Part shown: positions 1 to 5,956 of the stretch, one piece after another
How positions within the stretch are numbered: the stretch's first letter is position 1
Layout of the letters: each line of letters begins with the position of its first letter
DNA from: Oscillospiraceae bacterium
GTDB lineage: Bacteria > Bacillota > Clostridia > Oscillospirales > Ethanoligenentaceae
DNA length: 7,385 nt
Assembly: GCA_003518885.1 (NCBI GenBank)
Contig: DOXU01000092.1
Location: forward strand, 1 to 7,385
Direction of reading: 5' to 3'
The notes under the pieces: generated by a model
Databases searched by the model: none
Seen by the model: the letters and a program-made list of their open reading frames with translations, nothing else
What the model was told of the DNA's origin: nothing
Position numbers and translations under genes: made by a program

Positions 1-477
1 GTCATAATGCAAAAACTCGCCCTGTTTGGCCAGTGCTTCGATCTCTTCCTTGCTTGCCAATCGACAGGCGGCCACCTCTTCTTCCTGGATTTTGACATCT
101 GACAGGTCGAAATCAAGAACGAATTTATAAATATCCAAAAAATAGTTATTTTTCTCTTTGCTTTTCTCTCGCTTATAGGAAAAAACATAACCACCGCGAG
201 CATTCGTTACTGCAATGCCGGTTTCCTCTCCGACTTCTCTAATGACAGCCTGCAAAGAGGTTTCCCCTGCCAAAACGCCACCGCCAGACACTTCCCACTT
301 TCCTGGTGCCCACTCTTTATCTGCCTTTCGCTTGGTAATCAAATACCGGCCATCCGTCTTTTGTAAGACGCCAAGAACAGTCAGGTGATACTCACCAGGT
401 TTCATCTGCCAATCGACACGACGCATCGTGCGCTCCGTTTTTTTCTCATTCTCATCATAAATGTCCCAAAGTTCCAT
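1..477 (-). CDS. NUDIX hydrolase, IPP-isomerase-like subgroup (3' end outside window)
   Basis: NUDIX enzymes hydrolyse nucleoside-diphosphate-linked substrates; the substrate here cannot be read from sequence. The visible 159 residues have no stop before the left edge. A complete Nudix box (GX5EX7REUXEEXGU) spans residues 66-88, with G66, E72, R80, E81, E84, E85 and G87 all present, so the metal-binding helix is intact. The preceding GKWEVSGGG stretch (59-67) is also typical. The N-terminus (MELWDIYDENEKKT) resembles NUDIX proteins often labelled isopentenyl-diphosphate isomerase-like, but that label does not establish isomerase activity. The ATG at 477 was chosen because GAGGTG precedes it at about 5 nt and it starts the conserved N-terminus. 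A separate promoter lies upstream at 525-552, so the gene can be transcribed independently of the fructokinase. The family call is firm; the function is unknown. Confidence 0.93.
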   Translation of the reverse strand, partial: MELWDIYDENEKKTERTMRRVDWQMKPGEYHLTVLGVLQKTDGRYLITKRKADKEWAPGKWEVSGGGVLAGETSLQAVIREVGEETGIAVTNARGGYVFSYKREKSKEKNNYFLDIYKFVLDFDLSDVKIQEEEVAACRLASKEEIEALAKQGEFLHYD

Positions 478-481
478 GTTT

Positions 482-664
482 TCACCTCTGTTTGTTTTCC
501 CATTCTACCATGTGCTCTTTCTCTATTATACCGCTTAAGAGAGCCAGGTCAACACCCCCAAAATGGCCGAGAATTTTCCAAATTACCGCATCGTCTTTGT
601 ACACAGAAAGCCCTCCTGGTAAAGTGGAAACTGGCTCCCCCTGCTTCCGTAAAAAAGAAGACAT
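482..664 (-). CDS. possible small hypothetical protein (60 aa)
   Basis: I do not recognise this 60-residue product. In its favour, a clean GGAGG lies about 6 nt before the ATG at 664, the frame is on the same strand as its neighbours, and its TGA stop (482-484) sits inside the ribosome site of the NUDIX gene, only 4 nt before that start. That arrangement is common for translationally coupled genes. The product has a polar N-terminus, a moderately hydrophobic middle (residues 27-47) and a charged tail, with no signal peptide or motif. Against it, the NUDIX promoter (525-552) lies inside the frame, no promoter is evident upstream, and frames of this length arise by chance. It may be read from fructokinase read-through, since I see no good terminator between 786 and 664. 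Confidence 0.3.
   Translation of the reverse strand: MSSFLRKQGEPVSTLPGGLSVYKDDAVIWKILGHFGGVDLALLSGIIEKEHMVEWENKQR
525..552 (-). promoter_or_regulatory. promoter of the NUDIX gene
   Basis: On the minus strand, TTGACC (547-552) and a perfect TATAAT (525-530) are separated by 16 bp, a good sigma-A-type promoter. The predicted start point is near 518, giving a leader of about 41 nt that carries the GAGGTG ribosome site. It lies within the possible small ORF at 482-664, so either that ORF is not real or the NUDIX gene has an internal promoter. Confidence 0.65.
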
Positions 665-785
665 AAAACGCCTCCATTTTAAAACAGAAGAGCTTTATGC
701 CTTGTTGATCAAAACGATCTTGCTATCTTTACCAAAAGAAGAAAAGACCATTTGTAAAATAGACAAACTTTTTTAATCGAATAAA

Positions 786-1766
786 TTAGGCCTCTACAAT
801 AAGATGCGGCGTTGTCAGACAACAATCCTGAATTTTTTGCCAAGGAGGCATAGCTGGCATGGCACCACTTTTTGTGGTAGCCAAAGCACCAGCTGCATTA
901 GCGCGTTCCACGATATGACTGAGCTCCATCGTGGTTAACTCCTTTAGGTCCGCCGCTGTCTTTCCAACCAACGCATGCAGAATGGTCGCGACAAAGGCAT
1001 CTCCTGCCCCATTGGTATCGATCGTATGCACATCAAAGGTCGGCACCTGCCCCATCGCATTTTCTGTACGATAAAAAGCACCACCGCGTCCAAGGGTAAC
1101 CAGAACCAACGAAGCCCCATGTTCACTAATAATCCGGGCACCTTCTTGCACATCCTCAACGCCACTCAGCAAATACATTTCCTCATAGGAAACCTTGACA
1201 ATATCGGCATATTGCAGCCCTTTGTGCATCTGGCGCAAGGCCTCCTCTTTGCTCTCCCAAACCGGTTTGCGGAAATTGACATCGTAACTGATGAGTGCGC
1301 CCGCCTCTTTGGCCATTTTGACTGCCGCAAAAGTCGCCGTTCGACTTGGCTCTGTGGAAAGAGAAAAAGAGCCAAAATGAAAAATCTTGGTCTGCTGAAT
1401 AAAATCTTGCCGCAATTCCTCTTTTTTCAGAAGGCTATCGGCGCCAAGACGCCGATAAAACTCAAAAGAACGCTCTCCGGTTGGGTCAATGTGAACAAAC
1501 GCCAGCGTGGTATGGGCTTTTGTTGTCGCAAGCAAGTGATCAGTATTCACCCCCATGGAACCCAGGGTGAATTTTAAGTATTCTCCAAAAAAGTCGGCAC
1601 CTACCTTCCCAATAAAGGCCGTTTTATTCTCCAACCGGCTGAGTGCCACCGTCACATTTGCTGGCGCACCACCTGGTTCACGGGCAAAAAGCGCCGCACC
1701 TGTCTCTCCAACACCAGCTGGGGTGAAATCAATTAAGCATTCGCCAATTGTAATAACATCAAACAT
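786..1766 (-). CDS. PfkB-family carbohydrate kinase, probable fructokinase
   Basis: A cytoplasmic ribokinase-superfamily sugar kinase of 326 residues, the usual fructokinase length; the likely reaction is ATP plus fructose to fructose 6-phosphate. Family signature 1 begins with GGAPANVTVALSRL (32-45). Signature 2 is DTNGAGDAF (250-258), with the anion-hole GAGD and catalytic base D256; N252 replaces the commoner T. The YDVNFRKPVW block (161-170) and VTLGRGGA (223-230) match ScrK-type fructokinases. The start at 1766 follows AGGAGGAG with a good gap. The gene begins 17 bp after the tmcAL stop, so the two are probably cotranscribed. No sugar transporter, sucrose hydrolase or regulator is nearby to confirm the substrate; other 2-keto sugars remain possible. 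The family is certain and fructose specificity likely. Confidence 0.9.
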   Translation of the reverse strand: MFDVITIGECLIDFTPAGVGETGAALFAREPGGAPANVTVALSRLENKTAFIGKVGADFFGEYLKFTLGSMGVNTDHLLATTKAHTTLAFVHIDPTGERSFEFYRRLGADSLLKKEELRQDFIQQTKIFHFGSFSLSTEPSRTATFAAVKMAKEAGALISYDVNFRKPVWESKEEALRQMHKGLQYADIVKVSYEEMYLLSGVEDVQEGARIISEHGASLVLVTLGRGGAFYRTENAMGQVPTFDVHTIDTNGAGDAFVATILHALVGKTAADLKELTTMELSHIVERANAAGALATTKSGAMPAMPPWQKIQDCCLTTPHLIVEA

Positions 1767-1783
1767 ATTTTTCTCTCCTCCTT

Positions 1784-2947
1784 TTAAAAACGCAAAATTT
1801 CTACTTTCTGTGCAAGACCAGCCGGCTGCACGCGGGGTAAAAATGTATGATAAACATCCGTCGCTTTTTCTTCTAAATGAAAAATTCGTTTGGCTACAAC
1901 ATCTAATTCTTTACAAGCAGAATGCCGGGTAAGCAGCGGCAAGGAATGGGTTCGCCCGGCCAACTGCAATATTTTGGCACCTTGGCGACCAATCCCTGTC
2001 ACCCGCAAATAGGGGGGCAAAATAGCCCTATCCTCCTTTGTACTGTGCAAAAAAGCATGCCAGACCAACCGACGCACACGAGCAAGTGGATACCGCTTGG
2101 TTTTAACCGCAAAATATAATTCCTGCAGACTTTGTGCAGACTTGGCTGCTGTGACCAATCGGTTCTCTATCCCTTCACTTACATCCGGTAAGGCAGGCAA
2201 CGTCTTTGACGACAAGCAACGCAATTGGGCCAACACAGCACGTTCTGCTAAGGAAAAGCAAAACGGAGCAGCCCCAACAGAAACCGCCTGCTGATAAAGT
2301 GTTGCCGCCTCTGGAGGGACATGTGGCCAAGCATCCGCGGGATTTTTCTCCAACTTTTGTCGAATCTCCGCTCCACTTAAAAAGGAAAGGTCACGTCGCA
2401 CCGCAACGGGGGTAAACTGCACCTTTTGCTGTGCACAAGCACGCAAATAAGAAAGCGCCAATGTATCATTTGACCGAGAAAGCGGGGCGACATCCAAGGT
2501 AGGAAAAAGCATCTTCACCGCCTCCATGCGGGCACGGGGAAAAGACTTTCCCTCTGCCAATGCATTCGCCAGCGCTTGACTGCCATCCACTGCCTGAAGC
2601 GCTTGCAAGCAAGCTTCAAGCTGTGCCATGTTGCCCGACTCACTACCAAAAACCATGTGCTGAACACAGCCAAGTCCTTTTAACAGGGCAACCGCACCGG
2701 CCGCAAACGTGTCTGCTGACGCCATGGCCCAAGGAAGAGGCAGCTCTATTAGCAGATCCGCCCCTGCTTGCAATGCCGCACGCCTTCGCACGGAAGGGGG
2801 CATACAGGCAGGCTCTCCCCGTTGGGTAAAGCAGCCACTCATCACAACCACAATACCCTGTGCACCCTGCGCACGCACCCGCTTAAACAATTGTGCATGT
2901 CCTTGATGAAACGGATTGAATTCTGCCGCAATTCCTACAATATTCAT
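1784..2947 (-). CDS. tmcAL: tRNA(Met) cytidine acetate ligase TmcAL (YlbM family)
   Basis: TmcAL activates acetate with ATP and transfers the acetyl group to the wobble cytidine (C34) of elongator tRNA-Met, giving N4-acetylcytidine, which guards against misreading of AUA codons. The 387-residue protein opens with a nucleotidyltransferase fold: GIAAEFNPFHQGH (5-17) carries the HxGH nucleotide-binding motif (H14, H17), and MSGCFTQRGEPA (36-47) follows. Further family blocks are SRSNDTLALSYL (157-168), SGAEIRQKL (191-199), PDVSEGIENRL (254-264), TKRYPLARVRR (283-293) and YLRVTGIG (313-320). The length is slightly shorter than B. subtilis YlbM. The ATG at 2947 gives the conserved MNIVGIAAEFNPF N-terminus; the ribosome site is modest (AAGG about 5 nt upstream, with a GGGGG run further out). 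It is divergent from ackA and is followed by fructokinase. Acetate is the shared metabolite of this gene and its divergent neighbour. Confidence 0.95.
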   Translation of the reverse strand: MNIVGIAAEFNPFHQGHAQLFKRVRAQGAQGIVVVMSGCFTQRGEPACMPPSVRRRAALQAGADLLIELPLPWAMASADTFAAGAVALLKGLGCVQHMVFGSESGNMAQLEACLQALQAVDGSQALANALAEGKSFPRARMEAVKMLFPTLDVAPLSRSNDTLALSYLRACAQQKVQFTPVAVRRDLSFLSGAEIRQKLEKNPADAWPHVPPEAATLYQQAVSVGAAPFCFSLAERAVLAQLRCLSSKTLPALPDVSEGIENRLVTAAKSAQSLQELYFAVKTKRYPLARVRRLVWHAFLHSTKEDRAILPPYLRVTGIGRQGAKILQLAGRTHSLPLLTRHSACKELDVVAKRIFHLEEKATDVYHTFLPRVQPAGLAQKVEILRF

Positions 2948-3017
2948 CCTGCCTTTTCGCCCCCTTTTTCTCGATCCTTTTCAAAACATCATCCAGATAA
3001 CGACAAAGTGCCAACCG

Positions 3018-3037
3018 CCATCTTCATAAAAAGATGG
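3018..3037. repeat. inverted repeat in the ackA/tmcAL intergenic region
   Basis: CCATCTT (3018-3024) and AAGATGG (3031-3037) form a perfect 7-bp inverted repeat around a 6-base spacer. It lies upstream of the ackA -35 box and inside the predicted tmcAL leader, so it could be an operator or a leader hairpin. It has no T-run and is not a terminator. Confidence 0.5.
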
Positions 3038-3055
3038 TAAATTGTCTGATTATGC

Positions 3056-3084
3056 TTGAAAGTAATGGCCTTCCTTTATATAAT
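3056..3084 (+). promoter_or_regulatory. promoter of ackA
   Basis: TTGAAA (3056-3061) and a perfect TATAAT (3079-3084) are separated by the ideal 17 bp. The predicted start point is near 3091, giving a 49-nt leader that ends with the strong GGAGGA ribosome site at 3128-3133. An 11-bp palindrome, ACATGGCATGT (3088-3098), straddles the start point and could be an operator. Confidence 0.8.
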
Positions 3085-3111
3085 AGTACATGGCATGTTC
3101 CAATTTTTCAA
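3083..3111 (-). promoter_or_regulatory. candidate promoter of tmcAL-fructokinase
   Basis: On the minus strand, TTGAAA (3106-3111) is separated by 17 bp from TACTAT (3083-3088), a 4-of-6 match to the -10 consensus. The predicted start is near 3076, giving a leader of about 129 nt. The -10 box shares bases with the -10 box of the ackA promoter, so the two could not be occupied together. No better promoter was found closer to tmcAL. Confidence 0.45.
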
Positions 3112-3139
3112 TGATAAATGTTCTGCGGGAGGATCATAA

Positions 3140-4348
3140 ATGAAAATTCTGGTTATCAATGCAGGTAGCTCATCCTTAAAATATCAGTTAATGGATATGG
3201 ACAGCGAAACAGCCATCGCTTCGGGCAACTGCGAACGTATTGGCCTTGACGGTCATTTTAAACACAAAACAGTCGACGGCCGCAAAGTGGAAATGAATAT
3301 TCCACTGCCCGACCATGAAACTGCTTTTGAACTGGTTCTTAAAACCTTGACCGACGGCTCTGCTGCTGTACTGAAAAGCACAAAAGACATCGCCGCCGTT
3401 GGACACCGTGTGGTTAACGGTGGTGAAAACTTCCCTTCCTCTGTCCTGGTAACCGACAGTGTAATTGAGGAATTTGAAAAGGTCATCAACTTTGCCCCTC
3501 TGCACAATCCAAAAGCTTTGGAGATTGTAAAAGCCTGCCGTAAAAAGCTGGGCAAAGATATGCAAAACTCTATGGTATTCGACACCTCTTTCCATCAGAC
3601 CATGCCACCACATGCCTATATGTTTGGCATTCCGTTTGAATATTATGAGAAATACCGTCTCCGCCGTTACGGTGCCCATGGGACTTCCCACCGTTATGTA
3701 AGCCATCGATGCGCAAAATTGATGCAGAAAAACCTGTCCGATTTGAAAATCGTGACCTGCCATTTGGGCAATGGTTCTTCCATCTCGGCCGTCAACTATG
3801 GCCGTTGTATTGATACCAGCATGGGCTTTACCCCACTGGGTGGTTTGATGATGGGAACCCGTAGTGGTGACTTGGATCCTTCTGTTGTCACCGAGTTGAT
3901 GCAAAAAGAAAACCTCTCCCCTATGGAAATGGAAGAAATCTTGAACGAAAAATCCGGTTTCCTTGGCGTTTCCGGTGTTTCCAGCGATGCCCGCGATTTG
4001 CAGGAAGCCGCCGCTAAGGGCAGCAAACGCGCTCAGATTGTTTTGAACATGATTCGTTATCAGATTAAGAAATACATTGGTTCTTACATCGCCGCTTTGG
4101 GTGGTTTGGATGCTTTGGTCTTTACCGGTGGTATTGGCGAAAACTCTCACCCACTGCGTACCGCTGTTTGCGCCAATATGGATTATTTGGGCATTCGGAT
4201 TGATGATGGCAAAAACATTGCAACCGTCTTTGGCAACGAAGGCGACATTGCCACACCAGAATCCAAAGCACGTGTCTATGTCATTCCAACCAACGAAGAG
4301 TTGTTGATTGCACGCGATACCCAGGAACTGTTAGAGCAACAGGGCTGA
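3140..4348 (+). CDS. ackA: acetate kinase
   Basis: AckA catalyses the reversible transfer between acetyl phosphate plus ADP and acetate plus ATP; in fermenters it is the ATP-yielding last step of acetate production. The 402-residue length is normal for the family. Signature 1, NAGSSSLKYQL, starts at N7. The catalytic set known from the Methanosarcina enzyme is present: N7, R90, H122, D148 in FDTSFHQ, H180 in RRYGAHGTSH, R241 in MGTRSGDLDP, and E385 in PTNEEL. The glycine-rich nucleotide loop FTGGIGENS lies at 328-336. One departure is GHRVVNGGE (88-96), where the E. coli and Methanosarcina enzymes have His at the position of N93. The ATG at 3140 has GGAGGA 6 nt upstream. It is a single-gene unit between its own promoter and terminator, with no pta beside it; phosphotransacetylase must be encoded elsewhere. 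Confidence 0.98.
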   Translation: MKILVINAGSSSLKYQLMDMDSETAIASGNCERIGLDGHFKHKTVDGRKVEMNIPLPDHETAFELVLKTLTDGSAAVLKSTKDIAAVGHRVVNGGENFPSSVLVTDSVIEEFEKVINFAPLHNPKALEIVKACRKKLGKDMQNSMVFDTSFHQTMPPHAYMFGIPFEYYEKYRLRRYGAHGTSHRYVSHRCAKLMQKNLSDLKIVTCHLGNGSSISAVNYGRCIDTSMGFTPLGGLMMGTRSGDLDPSVVTELMQKENLSPMEMEEILNEKSGFLGVSGVSSDARDLQEAAAKGSKRAQIVLNMIRYQIKKYIGSYIAALGGLDALVFTGGIGENSHPLRTAVCANMDYLGIRIDDGKNIATVFGNEGDIATPESKARVYVIPTNEELLIARDTQELLEQQG

Positions 4349-4364
4349 GTTTTTTGCACAAAAG

Positions 4365-4486
4365 CAGAAAAAGCACACCTTTTAAAGGTGTGCTTTTTTG
4401 TTTGTGTGCTTGAAAATGTTGGCAGATATCAAACCCCATATTGATAAAAATGAGGGAAAATGAAATAGCACCCATCAGACCACTTA
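4365..4486 (-). ncRNA. putative short structured RNA, promoter to terminator
   Basis: On the minus strand an extended -10 element (TGG followed by a perfect TATAAT, 4493-4501) predicts a start near 4486, and the terminator at 4368-4399 would end the RNA at about 120 nt. The transcript could fold TGATGGG/CCCTCA (4471-4477 with 4451-4456, one bulge) and TATCAA/TTGATA (4441-4446 with 4427-4432), followed by the terminator stem. There is no convincing protein: the only frame there runs through the terminator into ackA antisense sequence. I recognise no known RNA family. The -35 region is weak, so the promoter depends on the extended -10. Confidence 0.3.
4368..4399 (+). terminator. bidirectional intrinsic terminator after ackA
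   Basis: A perfect GC-containing stem, AAGCACACCT (4371-4380) with AGGTGTGCTT (4386-4395), is followed by a T-run to 4399 and preceded by an A-run from 4368. It ends the ackA transcript on the plus strand. Because the stem is flanked by A and T runs on the two sides, it should also stop leftward transcripts, such as read-through from the EFR1 gene or from the promoter near 4493. Confidence 0.92.
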
Positions 4487-4492
4487 TCTGCT

Positions 4493-4501
4493 ATTATACC
4501 A
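4493..4501 (-). promoter_or_regulatory. extended -10 promoter element facing left
   Basis: On the minus strand, TGG directly precedes TATAAT, matching the TGnTATAAT extended -10 consensus. At 17-bp spacing the -35 hexamer is only TTTTCC. It points away from the EFR1 gene into the short spacer before the ackA terminator. The 7-bp inverted repeat GCAGATA/TATCTGC (4422-4428, 4485-4491) has one arm immediately downstream of it. Confidence 0.45.
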
Positions 4502-4529
4502 TGTATATGATATATGGAAAACAATTTCG

Positions 4530-5321
4530 TCAAATTTCGTGATTCAGCTTAGCAAGATCTTGCCACGTAACGGCTGGATGATGATAGCGTCTTCGATTTT
4601 GTGTTTTATCTTTATAGTTAATGGCACGGGCGGGGCAATTATGCAGACAGCTTAAGCACTGTTCACAGTGATGCTGGAACTGGGGACGGCCATCCTCCCC
4701 CAGTACGATATTTTCCGCTGGGCAAACCTTTTTACAGATGCCACATTGGACACAAGCGTCCGACACGCTAAATTTTTGATCCAGTCGTGGGGCATAATGC
4801 ATAAAGAGCCGATACCCCAACTGATCCAGAAATTTATTTTTCTTTGGCACCACATTGGAGGTCTTCTGTTTGATTTGTTGGAGCATAGGCTGCAGATTCT
4901 GGGCAGATTGTGCCGCTTCTTCTTGAACCGTTTGGCGCATATCATATAGCACAACATAGTTAGGAAACATACCCAACTGTTTCCCATAGTGAAGGGACAC
5001 CCCCTTTTTCTCTAAGATCTGCGCCAACTGAGAAATTGAATTACCCGCGTGAGCCGCACCGCCACAAGTTGCCACCGCAAAAAAATAAGCATTTTGATTG
5101 GCGCCCAACTGCAGTTGAGAGACAAACTGGCGCACTTTGGCGGGAACGCCACGATAATAGGTGGGGTAAACAAAGCCAATTCGATCATATGTTTCCGTCA
5201 ACGGATAAGTTTGCCGTCTCCCCATGGAGACAATGGCACAATCGTCCAACTCGTTTGCGATCTCTTTGGCTGCCCACAAACTATTCCCCGTTCCCGTAAA
5301 CACAAAAAGAATACTCTTCAT
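4530..5321 (-). CDS. EFR1-type flavodoxin/ferredoxin fusion protein
   Basis: A 263-residue cytoplasmic redox protein with a flavodoxin-like domain (about 1-150) fused to a C-terminal two-cluster ferredoxin domain (about 185-235). The FMN phosphate-binding loop is FTGTGNS (8-14), and FVYPTYYRGVP (50-60) is typical of this family. Two CxxCxxCxxxCP motifs, C190/C193/C196/C200 and C219/C222/C225/C229, should each ligate a 4Fe-4S cluster. No transmembrane segment is present. Such proteins presumably pass electrons between flavin and iron-sulfur partners; the physiological partners are not known to me. The ATG at 5321 is preferred over the in-frame one at 5354, because AGAGGAGA lies 5 nt before it, the flavodoxin loop begins at once, and the longer form would read through a 22-bp inverted repeat. 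It follows an ArsR-type regulator by 65 bp and is probably cotranscribed and controlled by it. Confidence 0.92.
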   Translation of the reverse strand: MKSILFVFTGTGNSLWAAKEIANELDDCAIVSMGRRQTYPLTETYDRIGFVYPTYYRGVPAKVRQFVSQLQLGANQNAYFFAVATCGGAAHAGNSISQLAQILEKKGVSLHYGKQLGMFPNYVVLYDMRQTVQEEAAQSAQNLQPMLQQIKQKTSNVVPKKNKFLDQLGYRLFMHYAPRLDQKFSVSDACVQCGICKKVCPAENIVLGEDGRPQFQHHCEQCLSCLHNCPARAINYKDKTQNRRRYHHPAVTWQDLAKLNHEI

Positions 5322-5326
5322 TTTAG

Positions 5327-5334
5327 TCTCCTCT
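5327..5334 (-). promoter_or_regulatory. ribosome binding site fixing the EFR1 start
   Basis: AGAGGAGA on the minus strand lies 5 nt before the ATG at 5321. The alternative upstream ATG at 5354 has no comparable site, so translation should begin at 5321. Confidence 0.85.
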
Positions 5335-5339
5335 AAATC

Positions 5340-5361
5340 TGCATAAATGCACACTTATGCA
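5340..5361. repeat. 22-bp inverted repeat, candidate operator upstream of the EFR1 gene
   Basis: TGCATAA (5340-5346) and TTATGCA (5355-5361) are perfect 7-bp arms around an 8-bp spacer, between the regulator stop and the EFR1 ribosome site. It has no T-run. The arm spacing equals that of the dyad in the regulator promoter, and both contain GTGTGCA on one strand, though the arms themselves differ. It is a plausible binding site for the adjacent regulator. Confidence 0.55.
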
Positions 5362-5386
5362 TAAATAATCGAACAAAAGGTCTCCC

Positions 5387-5728
5387 TTATTTTTTCTTTG
5401 GATAGGCTGCTATCAACTCTTTTAATTTCTTGGTTGTGCCTTCAAATTTTTCTACAATCAAGGCTTTATCCACCTCATAATAAATATGACGACTCTCTTT
5501 TGTCTTGTGCACCATTTTGTACCGATATAACAAATCTAAATGGCGCGAAATGACAGAACGATCTTGTGAAAAGTTCTCGGCAATTTCTTTAATGCTCTGT
5601 TTTCCATGGCTGGCAAGATAAACCAAGATCTCCACACGCACAGGATCGAACAAGGTTTTATAAAAATCAAAATCAAAGGAATCTTTTATTTTGGCATTAC
5701 AGGCCTCGATCTTTTTTTTATCTTTCAT
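5387..5728 (-). CDS. ArsR-family winged-helix transcriptional regulator
   Basis: A 113-residue DNA-binding protein of ArsR/SmtB size and layout. FDPVRVEILVYL (27-38) is the typical helix before the helix-turn-helix, which runs through IKEIAENFSQDRSVISRHL (46-64). The wing follows, with KTKESRHIYYEVD (75-87), then a short C-terminal helix and a lysine tail. The ELCVCDL metal-site motif of classical arsenic/cadmium sensors is absent and the only cysteine is C10, so metal sensing by the classical site is unlikely and the signal is unknown. The ATG at 5728 is chosen because AGGTG lies 5 nt upstream; the in-frame TTG at 5776 is part of the -35 box of the promoter and cannot be the start. It sits 65 bp before the EFR1 gene on the same strand and probably represses itself and that gene. 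Confidence 0.9.
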   Translation of the reverse strand: MKDKKKIEACNAKIKDSFDFDFYKTLFDPVRVEILVYLASHGKQSIKEIAENFSQDRSVISRHLDLLYRYKMVHKTKESRHIYYEVDKALIVEKFEGTTKKLKELIAAYPKKK

Positions 5729-5746
5729 TTGATCACCTACTTTAGT

Positions 5747-5776
5747 ATTATATGTGTGCACGCATACACATGTCAA
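5747..5776 (-). promoter_or_regulatory. promoter of the regulator-EFR1 unit
   Basis: On the minus strand, perfect TTGACA (5771-5776) and perfect TATAAT (5747-5752) are separated by 18 bp. The predicted start is near 5740, leaving a leader of only about 12 nt made almost wholly of the ribosome site. This strong promoter is overlaid by the dyad at 5752-5771, which suggests repression by a bound dimer. Confidence 0.85.
5752..5771. repeat. dyad in the regulator promoter, candidate autoregulatory operator
   Basis: ATGTGT (5752-5757) and ACACAT (5766-5771) are 6-bp inverted arms around 8 bp that fill the gap between the -10 and -35 boxes and touch both. A bound dimer here would block RNA polymerase. 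ArsR-family repressors commonly bind such promoter dyads, so self-repression is the simplest reading. Confidence 0.6.
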
Positions 5777-5956
5777 GCCCTTCTTCCCCTTATACGAAAA
5801 AAATCAGAACAAAATTTCCCTTTTTAAAGCTTACATATTCTTTGCAGGGCAAAAAATGACAACCATGCGAAGGAAGCATTGATCTTATTTTCCTTTTCCA
5901 ACGGACCATCGCCCCATACAAATTTAGAAGAGCCTTCAACAAATCAAAAAAACGCA
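5777..5956. other. spacer with no recognised feature
   Basis: These 180 bp between the DUF378 terminator and the regulator promoter hold no open frame with a credible start, no clear promoter and no strong hairpin. The stretch looks like plain spacer. Confidence 0.5.

Larger units (their letters stand above)
478..785. other. 308-bp spacer between fructokinase and NUDIX genes
   Basis: This stretch has no confident gene. It holds the NUDIX ribosome site and promoter (525-552) and the possible 60-residue ORF (482-664). The 665-785 part is A/T-rich, with only a weak 5-bp hairpin near 751-767 and no convincing promoter or terminator for the fructokinase transcript. Confidence 0.6.

Noticed and set aside
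751..767. Hairpin downstream of fructokinase as a terminator
   Set aside because: The stem is only 5 A/T-rich pairs, too weak to call without supporting data.
975..1577. 200-residue plus-strand frame inside the fructokinase gene
   Set aside because: It is a mirror frame of a well-supported PfkB kinase with all signatures on the minus strand.
3188..4150. Long (320-residue) open frame antisense to ackA
   Set aside because: It lies wholly inside a certain acetate kinase gene, its product resembles no family, and it is explained by the codon pattern of the opposite strand.
4281..4475. 64-residue minus-strand frame after ackA with a hydrophobic start
   Set aside because: It runs through the strong terminator into ackA antisense sequence and has only a weak ribosome site; a non-coding RNA is the better reading if anything is transcribed there.
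5322..5354. N-terminal extension of the EFR1 protein from the ATG at 5354
   Set aside because: It has no ribosome site, crosses a perfect inverted repeat, and the flavodoxin fold begins directly at the ATG at 5321.
5729..5776. N-terminal extension of the ArsR-type regulator from a TTG codon
   Set aside because: The TTG is the start of a perfect -35 box and the predicted RNA starts near 5740, downstream of it.
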